From Bacteriovoracaceae bacterium (GTDB taxonomy: Bacteria; Bdellovibrionota; Bacteriovoracia; Bacteriovoracales; Bacteriovoracaceae): a stretch of 42,330 bases of DNA. A program made the translations under genes and the position numbers. Shown here piece after piece: positions 26,746-33,530 of the stretch. The notes under the pieces were generated by a model. It was not told the origin of the DNA and searched no databases. It was given only the letters and a program-made list of their open reading frames with translations. Each line of letters begins with the position of its first letter. Position 1 is the first letter of the stretch. Location: the NCBI GenBank assembly GCA_023954635.1, contig JAGSHI010000016.1, positions 1 to 42,330 of the forward strand, given 5' to 3'.

Positions 26746-27421
26746 GGAGTGAGTAAGTTTCTTCGGGTGCAGAGGCAAAATTTCTTTGAAGACCATGATT
26801 AAAACTTGGATTACTACTATTCTCAAGCAACTCATTAAGTTTTGCTGCAAGGATTGAAGCACCGATATCTGTTTCTTCTCCAACAATAAAATCAGCAAAT
26901 TGTTTTTGAGGTTCTAGATACTTTAAGTGCATCGGTCTTACCGTTTCATAATATTGATCAATTACTGATTCTAAAGACCTTCCTCTTTCTTTAACGTCTC
27001 GGTGTAATCTTCTAGCAAACCTGATATCAGAATCAACATGTAGAAAACACATAATATCTAAGAGGTCTCGAATTTCGTTATCGAATAAGGTGAAGATCCC
27101 CTCTAAAATAATGACTGGAGTTGGATGTATGGATACAGACTCAGCTGTACGACTTGAAGTCTTAAAGTCGTATACCGGAGATGAAACACTTTCCCCATCT
27201 TTAAGGCATAATATATGCTTTCGAAGTAAGGGCCAGTCAAAGGCCGCAGGATGGTCGTAGTTAAGTCTATCTGATTTCGTGAAAAGCTCTTTGGGTAGCA
27301 TAGGTAAATAATAGGAGTCCATATGCAACATACTTACGTTATGTTTAACACTCGTTTGAACTTTATTTGCAAATGTAGTCTTTCCGGAGCCGGAGCCCCC
27401 TGCAATTCCTATAATATACAT
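26735..27421 (-). CDS. udk: Uridine kinase
   Basis: Phosphorylates uridine and cytidine to their monophosphates in pyrimidine salvage. The P-loop IIGIAGGSGSGKTTFA starts at residue 3, then MDSYYLP, the NYDHPAAFDWPLL substrate loop, PVYDFKTSSR, VIILEGIF and RRLHRDVKERGRS are family motifs. The ATG at 27421 is preceded by AAGG at good spacing; an upstream GTA-to-ATG extension to 27448 is not supported. At 228 aa it has normal length. It heads a three-gene transcript with RNase J and a membrane protein. Confidence 0.9.
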   Translation of the reverse strand: MYIIGIAGGSGSGKTTFANKVQTSVKHNVSMLHMDSYYLPMLPKELFTKSDRLNYDHPAAFDWPLLRKHILCLKDGESVSSPVYDFKTSSRTAESVSIHPTPVIILEGIFTLFDNEIRDLLDIMCFLHVDSDIRFARRLHRDVKERGRSLESVIDQYYETVRPMHLKYLEPQKQFADFIVGEETDIGASILAAKLNELLENSSNPSFNHGLQRNFASAPEETYSLHEQ

Positions 27422-27427
27422 TTCAAG

Positions 27428-27494
27428 CCTTGTATTTGTTTGGTACAAGGAGATTTATCATAATTAACGATTTGATAAAAGGTTACGGGTAACC
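27428..27494. promoter_or_regulatory. Three inverted repeats tiled in the udk/prmA divergent region
   Basis: The 95-bp region holds CCTTGTA-N9-TACAAGG (27428-27450), TTTATCA-N12-TGATAAA (27454-27479) and GGTTAC-GG-GTAACC (27481-27494). The first would also form a hairpin in the udk leader RNA; the third has too short a loop for a good RNA hairpin and looks more like a protein site. Promoter boxes could not be assigned with confidence on either strand. Confidence 0.4.
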
Positions 27495-27516
27495 CTTACA
27501 GAAAAGTAGGATTTTA

Positions 27517-28473
27517 GTGTCTAAAAATTACGTAATTTTAACTATTTATGCGGATGACAAAGCAAACCTTGATGAGTTTTTCACTACTTGCCATGAGGAT
27601 TATAGCTGCCTTGGAGTTGAAGATTATGCACTAGAGGAAGCAGAGGTTGATTCTATCTTAGGCGAAAAGGCCTTCTCTGGAGGTGACGTTACTATTGAGG
27701 TCCTAGATGAAGTTGAAACAAAACTACCAGGATCATCCTCGAAAAAGTTTAGATTGTTTTTTAATGAATTATCTAAGGAGTTAAAAAGCTCTCTCGAAAG
27801 TATGCAAAAAAATAATCTTCTAACTGAATTTACAGTTGAGCATAAAACTGAAGAGGATTGGAATAAAACTTGGAGAGGGTTTTATTCACCTATTAATGTA
27901 TCTGATAAAATTAAAATTATACCTGAGTGGATTGAGGAAGAAGGAAACTCCTCTGTTAAAATTTACCCGGGAATGGGTTTTGGAACAGGGACTCATGAAA
28001 CAACATTTTTATGTCTGTGTCTTTTTGATGAAGTTTATCAGAAAGTAGAGAAAAATGAGAATTGTTTGGACTTTGGATGTGGCTCGGGAATTCTAGGTAT
28101 CGCTGCAATAAAGTATGCGGATATGAGTTGTGATTTTGTTGATATTGATAAACCGGCCTTGGATAATTGTCTTTATAACCTTCAGTTAAACTTTAAAGAC
28201 AAAAGCCTTGAAGGATCTTCCCTTATTCATAGAGACAATTATAGAAGTGAGAATCAAAAATATAGATTAGTCTTTGCTAATATTTTAGAAAATGTCTTAA
28301 TTCTAGAAAAAGAAGTAATTTTAAATACATTAGAAAAAGGCAGTTTTTTAATTGTCAGTGGATTACTTCGAGATCAAGTTGATAATATTAAAGATAAGTA
28401 TAGCTGCTTAAAAACGGAGAAGGTTATTTATAAGAATGACTGGGCGGCGATTCTTTTTGTTAAGGAAGATTAA
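27517..28473 (+). CDS. prmA: Ribosomal protein L11 methyltransferase PrmA
   Basis: PrmA trimethylates lysines and the N-terminus of ribosomal protein L11. The C-terminal half is a class I methyltransferase: GMGFGTGTHETT precedes LDFGCGSGILGIAA (SAM site), DIDKPALDN and FANILENVLI, the pattern distinguishing PrmA. The N-terminal 120 residues form the substrate-recognition domain and are more divergent. The start is GTG at 27517 with TAGGA upstream. The stop overlaps the rsmE start (TAATG). Confidence 0.92.
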   Translation: MSKNYVILTIYADDKANLDEFFTTCHEDYSCLGVEDYALEEAEVDSILGEKAFSGGDVTIEVLDEVETKLPGSSSKKFRLFFNELSKELKSSLESMQKNNLLTEFTVEHKTEEDWNKTWRGFYSPINVSDKIKIIPEWIEEEGNSSVKIYPGMGFGTGTHETTFLCLCLFDEVYQKVEKNENCLDFGCGSGILGIAAIKYADMSCDFVDIDKPALDNCLYNLQLNFKDKSLEGSSLIHRDNYRSENQKYRLVFANILENVLILEKEVILNTLEKGSFLIVSGLLRDQVDNIKDKYSCLKTEKVIYKNDWAAILFVKED

Positions 28474-29162
28474 TGAGAGCGGTCTATCTGAAAGAGATCA
28501 ATAATGAAGATAAAACGGTTAAACTCTCGGGTTCTCAGAATACTCACCTTGTTAAGGTCTCTAGAACAAAGGTTGGAGACGAAGTTTTAGTCCTGAATGG
28601 AAAAGGCCTTATCTTATATACAAATGTTGCAAATATAGAAAAAAATCACACAGAACTAGATATTTTAAAAAGTGAAACTATATCTGATGAGAGGTGGATT
28701 TCTCTTCTTGTTGGTGTACCTAAAAAAGACGCCTTAGAAGAAGTTTTAAAGAAAAGCTCAGAGCTCGGTATAAAAAAAATCATTCTTTATGAATCTGAAT
28801 ACTCTCAAAAATTTAACTTAAAAGAAGAGAGAATTAATAGCCTCCTAGAGTCTGGTTATATCCAGTCAAATAATCCATGGGATGTTGAAATTATAGGACC
28901 CATTAAAAAAGATGAACTCGAAAAGAATCTTGATTATTTCCCAAATAAGTTTGTTATGAGTGTTGAGCCCGGCTCAGTTGATAACGTGAACAAAGAAGAA
29001 TCCTTACTAATGATTGGACCTGAGGCGGGATTTAGTAAGGAAGAAGAAATCTTCTTTGAAGGTCTTGGCTCAAAATCCATAAACCTGAATACACCAATAC
29101 TACGTACTCCAACAGCAGTTGTGGCCGCTGTTGGTTTCTTGCACGGCGCAGTGAAAATTTAA
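28473..29162 (+). CDS. rsmE: 16S rRNA (uracil-1498-N3)-methyltransferase RsmE
   Basis: SPOUT-class enzyme that methylates U1498 of 16S rRNA. An N-terminal PUA-like domain is followed by the knotted domain with KKDALEEVLKKSSELGIKKIILYESEYSQ, MIGPEAGFSKEEE and LNTPILRTPTAVVAAVG, matching the GPEGG and LRTETA motifs. The length of 229 aa is usual. It begins on the last base of the prmA stop and forms a conserved pair with it. Confidence 0.93.
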   Translation: MRAVYLKEINNEDKTVKLSGSQNTHLVKVSRTKVGDEVLVLNGKGLILYTNVANIEKNHTELDILKSETISDERWISLLVGVPKKDALEEVLKKSSELGIKKIILYESEYSQKFNLKEERINSLLESGYIQSNNPWDVEIIGPIKKDELEKNLDYFPNKFVMSVEPGSVDNVNKEESLLMIGPEAGFSKEEEIFFEGLGSKSINLNTPILRTPTAVVAAVGFLHGAVKI

Positions 29163-29195
29163 TCTGTTTGATGCCTTGTATCTAATATGAGACTC

Positions 29196-29201
29196 TATAA
29201 T
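29196..29201 (+). promoter_or_regulatory. Candidate -10 box ahead of the RDD gene
   Basis: A perfect TATAAT lies 25 nt before the RDD gene ATG in the 64-bp gap after rsmE. No good -35 box stands 16-18 bp upstream, so this is a weak call. Confidence 0.3.
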
Positions 29202-29226
29202 CACATGAAATTCGGAGTTAATAATT

Positions 29227-29952
29227 ATGATTAATGAAACGCAAAACAATGATGTAGAAAATAAAGAAGCTATTGTATTTGATTTTGATGACAATGATTT
29301 TGACTTCAAACCAATAACAAAAGGCCTTGGTTTTCATAAAGATAAAAAAGAAGAAAAAAGAACTCGAGTAAAGCCGAAAAAATCTCCTTCTGTTATAAAT
29401 AATTTCACAAACTCGGAAGCACCAACAGCTCCACAAGCTCAAAATACTGAACTAGAGGCATTTTATTCAAATAGCCAGCCTGCAATGAGAAGCGATTTTG
29501 ATCAAATCAAATCAAAACCAATATCAAAGCAAAGAAAAGCGAAGAAAAAAATAAAGCTTCAAGAAGCTCCTGCTTTTAATCAATTTTGTGCATTTGCGAT
29601 AGATTTTATCATGATCTCAATGGCCACAGGTCTTACCCTGGGTTTATTAATCGCGATATCTGGATTTGAGTATAGCCTTCTTGTTAAGTCTCTTGGAGAA
29701 TTGGAAGTGACTAAATATGTTCTTTCACTCTTTATGATCTTTTATATGAGTTACTTCACAATTCTTGATATTGCTGGAACCGTTGGTAAGTCTGCAATGG
29801 GGATTAAGCTAGTGAGCTCAGATGGTCAAAAGCTTAAAATGAAACACACTTTTGTAAGGGCCTTTGTTTCACTATTGAGTTTTGTTGCTCTTGGTTTGCC
29901 AAACCTTGTCGATTTCCAAGGGAAATTAAGTGATACAAAACTGGTTAAATAA
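29227..29952 (+). CDS. RDD-family membrane protein with acidic/basic cytoplasmic head
   Basis: The first 115 residues are hydrophilic: an acidic stretch (DFDDNDFDF), then basic and Gln/Ser-rich sequence. The RDD domain follows, with helices near residues 118-145 and 158-185 and the motif GTVGKSAMGIKLVSSDGQ typical of RDD proteins. The first signature Arg appears replaced (NQFCAFAIDF), while the IDF aspartate and a late aspartate (GKLSDTKLV) remain. RDD proteins are often transporters or membrane factors of unknown role. The next gene starts immediately at the following base, so they are co-transcribed. Confidence 0.75.
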   Translation: MINETQNNDVENKEAIVFDFDDNDFDFKPITKGLGFHKDKKEEKRTRVKPKKSPSVINNFTNSEAPTAPQAQNTELEAFYSNSQPAMRSDFDQIKSKPISKQRKAKKKIKLQEAPAFNQFCAFAIDFIMISMATGLTLGLLIAISGFEYSLLVKSLGELEVTKYVLSLFMIFYMSYFTILDIAGTVGKSAMGIKLVSSDGQKLKMKHTFVRAFVSLLSFVALGLPNLVDFQGKLSDTKLVK

Positions 29953-30408
29953 ATGTTTGAGCTAAGTAGCGAAGCCAAAAAATTTCTCTCAGAAAACAAA
30001 TCTAAAAAAATAGTTTTCACTAACGGGTGTTTTGATATTCTTCACTCAGGTCATGTTTCTTATTTAAATGAAGCACGAGCGCAGGGTGATCTCTTATTTG
30101 TAGGACTGAATTCAGATAGCTCAGTTAAAAGACTAAAAGGTGAAGAGCGACCTATAAACTCTGAACTTGATAGAAAGTTTGTTTTGGAAAACTTAAAGGC
30201 CATCGACTTTGTCGAAATATTTTCTGAAGACACACCTCTAGAATTAATAAAGTCTGTAAATCCTCAGCTTTTGGTAAAGGGTGGAGACTGGACACCTGAT
30301 CAAATTGTAGGGTCAGAGCATGTTTTATCAAATGGCGGACAAGTAAAATCCCTCTCTTTTAAAAAAGGTTACTCAACCACAAATATAATTGAAAAAATTA
30401 ATACCTGA
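29953..30408 (+). CDS. rfaE2: D-glycero-beta-D-manno-heptose 1-phosphate adenylyltransferase
   Basis: The enzyme forms ADP-heptose for lipopolysaccharide core. The nucleotidyltransferase motif TNGCFDILHSGHVSYLNEA with HSGH, then GLNSDSSVKRLKGEERPI, VLENLKAIDFVEIFSEDTP and LVKGGDWTPD match the C-terminal half of E. coli HldE. Here it is a stand-alone 151-residue protein without the kinase domain, as in many bacteria that split HldE into two genes. It supplies the donor used by heptosyltransferase-like GT9 enzymes; two GT9 genes occur further along the window. Confidence 0.92.
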   Translation: MFELSSEAKKFLSENKSKKIVFTNGCFDILHSGHVSYLNEARAQGDLLFVGLNSDSSVKRLKGEERPINSELDRKFVLENLKAIDFVEIFSEDTPLELIKSVNPQLLVKGGDWTPDQIVGSEHVLSNGGQVKSLSFKKGYSTTNIIEKINT

Positions 30409-30457
30409 TCATTTTCCTGTGAACAGAAAGCTTCTCAATACTTAACTAATACCCGAC

Positions 30458-30483
30458 TAAAAAAGTACCCTAACTACCGGAAA
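30458..30483 (+). promoter_or_regulatory. Weak FliA (sigma-28)-like promoter candidate for flagellin 1
   Basis: TAAA (30458-30461) and ACCGGAAA (30476-30483) are 14 bp apart. The -10 matches 5 of 8 bases of the GCCGATAA consensus. The spacing is 1 bp short, so the match is marginal, though the location 170 nt ahead of a flagellin is suitable. Confidence 0.3.
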
Positions 30484-30543
30484 AAATTGCCTTTTTTTGG
30501 AAAATAATACTCAAGTATCAAGGGACATTCCCGAGAAGTTCAC

Positions 30544-30570
30544 TGCAACAAGTTTTGGGGACGAGTTGCA
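30544..30570 (+). promoter_or_regulatory. Hairpin with a GGGGA loop in the flagellin 1 leader
   Basis: TGCAAC (30544-30549) pairs with GTTGCA (30565-30570) around a 15-nt loop containing GGGGA. Several further GGA triplets lie between here and the start codon, including those of both Shine-Dalgarno sequences. This is the sort of layout bound by CsrA in other flagellin leaders; binding here is inference. Confidence 0.4.
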
Positions 30571-30631
30571 CATTGGAAGGAAAATAACACGGCTGTTGTT
30601 TTCATTTATCAAATCACAAGGAGGTCACACT

Positions 30632-30649
30632 ATGTATCGAGGAGATTAA
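30632..30649 (+). CDS. Five-codon leader peptide (MYRGD) ahead of flagellin 1
   Basis: ATG TAT CGA GGA GAT TAA has a perfect AAGGAGG Shine-Dalgarno at 30618-30624, 7 nt before its ATG, better than that of most genes here. Its CGA-GGA-GAT codons overlap the flagellin ribosome binding site (GAGGAGA, 30639-30645), and its stop ends 2 nt before the flagellin ATG. Ribosomes ending on it could reinitiate on flagellin or occlude its binding site. The peptide itself is unlikely to have a function. Translation is predicted, not shown. Confidence 0.5.
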   Translation: MYRGD

Positions 30650-30651
30650 TT

Positions 30652-31482
30652 ATGGGTTTACGAGTAGGAACTAACGTTCAATCATTACAAGCACAGAGAT
30701 CATTAAAAAACTCTGTTCGCTCACAAGACAAAGCACTAGCTAAACTATCATCTGGTAGTCGGATTAACACAGCAGGAGACGATGCTGCAGGTTTAGCAAT
30801 CAGTGAAAATTTAAAATCAAACATTAGAGGATCACAACAGGCCAGTAGAAACGCCGGTGATGGTATCTCTATGGTTCAGACGGCTGAAGGCGGGATGAAC
30901 GAAGTATCAAATATCTTGATCAGGCTAAGAGAACTATCAGTTCAAGCTGCATCAGATACACTTGGTGATCAGGAAAGAAAATTTACTGATCTTGAATTTC
31001 AACAGTTAACAACTGAGATTGACAGGATTGCACAATCAACAACTTTTAACGGAAAGGAACTCATCACCGGTGAAGGTGAACAACTAGATTTTCAAGTTGG
31101 TGTTCAAAATAATGGTGACATTGACAGAGTTAGTTTTGATCCAAGCTCAAGTTCAGCTACTACAGATTCCCTAGGGATCGCAGGTGTTGGAGTTGCAAAC
31201 AAAGCTGACGCTCAAGAAAATCTTTCAAAAATTGATTCAGCTATGAATAGCGTAAACGCTAGTAGAGCCTCTCTTGGAGCCCTACAAAATAGACTGCAAT
31301 CAACAATTAATAACTTGGAAGTTAAGGTAGAAAACCTATCGGCTGCGAACTCTAGAATTAGAGATACAGATGTGGCCCAAGAGTCGAGTGCGCTTTCAAA
31401 GGCTAACATTCTGACTAATGCTGGTACTACTGTTTTGGCCCAGGCCAACGTTTCCAAGCAAGCTGCATTGAAGTTACTCTAA
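30652..31482 (+). CDS. fliC: Flagellin (copy 1)
   Basis: The 276-residue protein has the conserved N-terminal D0/D1 helices (LQAQRSLKNSVRSQDKALAKLSSGSRINTAGDDAAGLAIS) and C-terminal D1/D0 helices (NRLQSTINNLEVKVENLSAANSRIRDTDVAQESSALSKANIL). There is almost no variable D2/D3 region, so this is a minimal flagellin. It polymerises into the filament after export by the flagellar type III system. It has its own long leader and is followed by a strong terminator. The second copy is clearly paralogous and about the same length. Confidence 0.97.
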   Translation: MGLRVGTNVQSLQAQRSLKNSVRSQDKALAKLSSGSRINTAGDDAAGLAISENLKSNIRGSQQASRNAGDGISMVQTAEGGMNEVSNILIRLRELSVQAASDTLGDQERKFTDLEFQQLTTEIDRIAQSTTFNGKELITGEGEQLDFQVGVQNNGDIDRVSFDPSSSSATTDSLGIAGVGVANKADAQENLSKIDSAMNSVNASRASLGALQNRLQSTINNLEVKVENLSAANSRIRDTDVAQESSALSKANILTNAGTTVLAQANVSKQAALKLL

Positions 31483-31539
31483 TAAAAGAGTATTACCCAA
31501 TATATTGATCTTCCAATCAATAGCAAAACTCACCCACCT

Positions 31540-31573
31540 GGAGCCTCCTTACAAACGGGGCTCCTTTTTTTTT
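31540..31573 (+). terminator. Intrinsic terminator of flagellin 1
   Basis: GGAGCC (31540-31545) pairs with GGCTCC (31559-31564) around a 13-nt loop, followed by nine T residues. It lies 57 nt after the flagellin stop. Confidence 0.88.
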
Positions 31574-31766
31574 CTAAAAAAAATTGTATACCAGCGCTCC
31601 AAGCGCCATCAAAAGTTCTCACAACTATTTAAAAAATCTATATAAAGGATACAAAGACGTCGGCTTTACAACGTTTTTGGCAATTCTTAGGCCAATTATT
31701 TTTAACTCTAACCTATCGAAAATATTTAAATTAAGAACATTTTTTAATAATACCTGAGTGAAAAGC

Positions 31767-31794
31767 TAAAGTGAAAACCTGAGTGCGACGATAG
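31767..31794 (+). promoter_or_regulatory. FliA (sigma-28)-type promoter of flagellin 2
   Basis: TAAAGTGA (31767-31774) resembles the TAAAGTTT -35 and GACGATAG (31787-31794) matches 6 of 8 bases of the GCCGATAA -10. Spacing from TAAA to the -10 is 16 bp, one more than the E. coli norm. The expected start near 31801 gives a leader of about 50 nt. Confidence 0.65.
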
Positions 31795-31850
31795 GTTTTG
31801 TAGCTGACATAAAAGGTCAGGATTACGGAACCCTTAAACAGGAGAAAAAA

Positions 31851-32684
31851 ATGGGCTTACGAATTGCGACAAACATTGCCTCTGAATCAGTTCAAAAGAA
31901 CTTGAAGCAGGTTTCAAACAAGGCAGAACAAAGTTTGTCAAAACTATCATCAGGTAAAAGAATTGTTAAAGCTGCAGACGATGCTGCGGGTTTGGCCATC
32001 GCCAAAAACTTAGAAGCACAAACTAAAGGTCTAAGGCAAGCAGCAAGAAACGCCAACAACGGTATTTCGCTTGTTCAAACAGCTGAAGGTGGCTTGAACG
32101 AATCAACACAGATTCTGACAAGATTAAGAGAACTAACAATCCAAGCTTCTTCGGATACTGTTGGTGAAACAGAAAGAGGCTTTTTGAATGAAGAATATCA
32201 ACAACTCGTTCAAGAAGCAGATAGAATCGCACAATCCACAACTTTTAATGGGACTCAACTCATTAATGGTGAAGGTGAAGGCGAGATGGAGTTCCAGGTG
32301 GGTGCCTATGGAGGAGATATCAATAGAATCTCTTTCGACTCTTCAGTTACAAATGCTGGTGTTGATAACCTAGGGGTAGGTGGATCAACAATCGAAACAA
32401 AAGCAGATGCAAGAGATGCGATTGAAAACATCGACGTTGCAATCGAGTCAGTCAACGGATTTAGGGCGACTCTAGGTTCAGTACAATCAAGACTTCAGTC
32501 TACTGTATCAAACTTAGAAACAATGGCCGTGAACCAAGAGGCTGCTAGATCAACAATCGAAGATGTAGATGTTGCAGAAGAATCTTCAAAACTTGCTGCT
32601 AACAACATTGTTAAGCAAGCAGGTATTTCAACTTTAGCCCAAGCAAATGGGCTACCAAATGCCGCAATGAGATTACTTGGATAA
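31851..32684 (+). CDS. fliC: Flagellin (copy 2)
   Basis: This 277-residue paralogue of copy 1 has the same minimal architecture: N-terminal NIASESVQKNLKQVSNKAEQSLSKLSSGKRIVKAADDAAGLAIAK and C-terminal QSRLQSTVSNLETMAVNQEAARSTIEDVDVAEESSKLAANNI. The ends differ (AMRLLG here versus AALKLL). An AGGAGA ribosome binding site stands 8 nt before the ATG, and a FliA-like promoter lies upstream, so it is probably transcribed separately from copy 1. Unlike copy 1 it has no leader ORF. Confidence 0.97.
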   Translation: MGLRIATNIASESVQKNLKQVSNKAEQSLSKLSSGKRIVKAADDAAGLAIAKNLEAQTKGLRQAARNANNGISLVQTAEGGLNESTQILTRLRELTIQASSDTVGETERGFLNEEYQQLVQEADRIAQSTTFNGTQLINGEGEGEMEFQVGAYGGDINRISFDSSVTNAGVDNLGVGGSTIETKADARDAIENIDVAIESVNGFRATLGSVQSRLQSTVSNLETMAVNQEAARSTIEDVDVAEESSKLAANNIVKQAGISTLAQANGLPNAAMRLLG

Positions 32685-32701
32685 TAAATCCAAAAAAACC
32701 A

Positions 32702-32729
32702 AGGGGAGACTGAGAATTTAGTCTCCCCT
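32702..32729. repeat. Strong hairpin after flagellin 2 without a U-tract
   Basis: AGGGGAGACT (32702-32711) pairs perfectly with AGTCTCCCCT (32720-32729) around an 8-nt loop, 17 nt after the flagellin stop. The bases after it are A-rich, so it is not a standard terminator for plus-strand transcripts. It may protect the mRNA 3' end or act with Rho. Confidence 0.75.
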
Positions 32730-32809
32730 CTATAAAAAAAGAAAAAACAGCAAAAAGCTTAAAATATATTTGGGGCCAGTATTCGCAATGCTCGCCTCAG
32801 TAAGCCCAT

Positions 32810-32840
32810 CCCCTCTGGGGAAATGTTTTCTTCAGAGGGG
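32810..32840 (+). promoter_or_regulatory. Inverted repeat enclosing the PilZ gene start codon
   Basis: CCCCTCTG (32810-32817) pairs with CAGAGGGG (32833-32840). The 15-nt loop contains the ATG at 32823. Folded mRNA would hide both the G-rich sequence before the ATG and the following codons, so it could control translation. If the true start is the ATG at 32856 the hairpin lies in the leader. Confidence 0.5.
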
Positions 32841-33503
32841 TTTCTTGGGGCTTTTATGAATAAAGATGAACTTGATAAAATTTTAATTGAATCGAGTAAA
32901 AAGAGTGAGAAAGTCATTATCTGGAATTTCTCGCTCGGATCCTTCCACTTCATTGAATATTCTTTCAAAACAATCAGAAGAGATAGAAACGAAATAATCT
33001 TTTCTCCTTCTGGTGGAATGTCTGTAGAAATGATTAAAAGTGTGATTAGTGGTTCTGGAATTCTTAATGTTCTTCTAACTGATAGTGGAATATTTTTAAA
33101 AACACATTTCAGCAGTATTGATGATGCCTTTAATATAACAACGACTTTACCTGAGCTGTCTTTTAGAGATGAAAGAAGGAAAGGTGAAAGATTCCTTATT
33201 GATGATATTGATTTAAAGATCGTTAGAAATGAAAAAGAAGAAGTCGCCAAGCTTGGAGATATTTCAGAGGGCGGAGCCTCTCTTTATATTATCAAAAAAG
33301 TTTCGGGGATACCTAAAGTTGAAGAGAAGTTAACATCGATAAAACTTCAGGCCGGTGGAGAAGTAGAAATCGGTGAAGCTAAAGTACTCTTTGTTCAGAA
33401 GATACCTCCTTATCAAGAGATATTTCCTTATAGTGTATGGAAGATTTCTGTAGAATTTGACAAACCATTCGCTGAACTTGTGAAATTAAAGGAACTCGGA
33501 TAA
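32823..33503 (+). CDS. PilZ domain protein, probable c-di-GMP effector
   Basis: The C-terminal half has ERRKGERF (an RxxxR signature) and 30 residues later GDISEGGASL, the DxSxxG signature of PilZ domains that bind cyclic di-GMP. The N-terminal about 115 residues form an uncharacterised domain, in the place where YcgR-like proteins have their flagellar domain. Situated straight after two flagellin genes, it may link c-di-GMP to flagellar motility. That role is inference. Neither candidate start (ATG 32823 or ATG 32856) has a good Shine-Dalgarno. Confidence 0.75.
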   Translation: MFSSEGFLGAFMNKDELDKILIESSKKSEKVIIWNFSLGSFHFIEYSFKTIRRDRNEIIFSPSGGMSVEMIKSVISGSGILNVLLTDSGIFLKTHFSSIDDAFNITTTLPELSFRDERRKGERFLIDDIDLKIVRNEKEEVAKLGDISEGGASLYIIKKVSGIPKVEEKLTSIKLQAGGEVEIGEAKVLFVQKIPPYQEIFPYSVWKISVEFDKPFAELVKLKELG

Positions 33504-33530
33504 GACTACTTATTCACAGGTTAAAAAAGT

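Larger units (their letters stand above)
31483..31850 (+). other. Intergenic region between the two flagellin genes
   Basis: The 368 bp contain a 7-bp hairpin at 31503-31522 (TATTGAT-CTTCCA-ATCAATA), the terminator of copy 1, an AT-rich stretch with no ORF, inverted and direct repeats, and the FliA-like promoter and ribosome binding site (AGGAGA) of copy 2. I see no RNA gene or coding sequence in it. Confidence 0.7.

Noticed and set aside
26746-26898. N-terminal extension of RNase J
   Set aside because: The extra 51 residues lie entirely within udk in another frame and do not resemble RNase J.
30476-30510. A-run/T-run hairpin after rfaE2 as a terminator
   Set aside because: The stem is mostly A-T with mismatched G residues and no clean U-tract follows.
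30556-30570. Sigma-54-like GG...GC element ahead of flagellin 1
   Set aside because: The GG and GC pairs are one base too close for a -24/-12 promoter and the rest of the consensus fits poorly.
30409-31850. c-di-GMP (GEMM) or other known riboswitch in the flagellin leaders
   Set aside because: None of the conserved core motifs could be found; the leaders show only simple hairpins.
32759-33250. A 163-codon frame antisense to the PilZ gene
   Set aside because: It is a serine/leucine-rich mirror of the PilZ frame with no recognisable domain.
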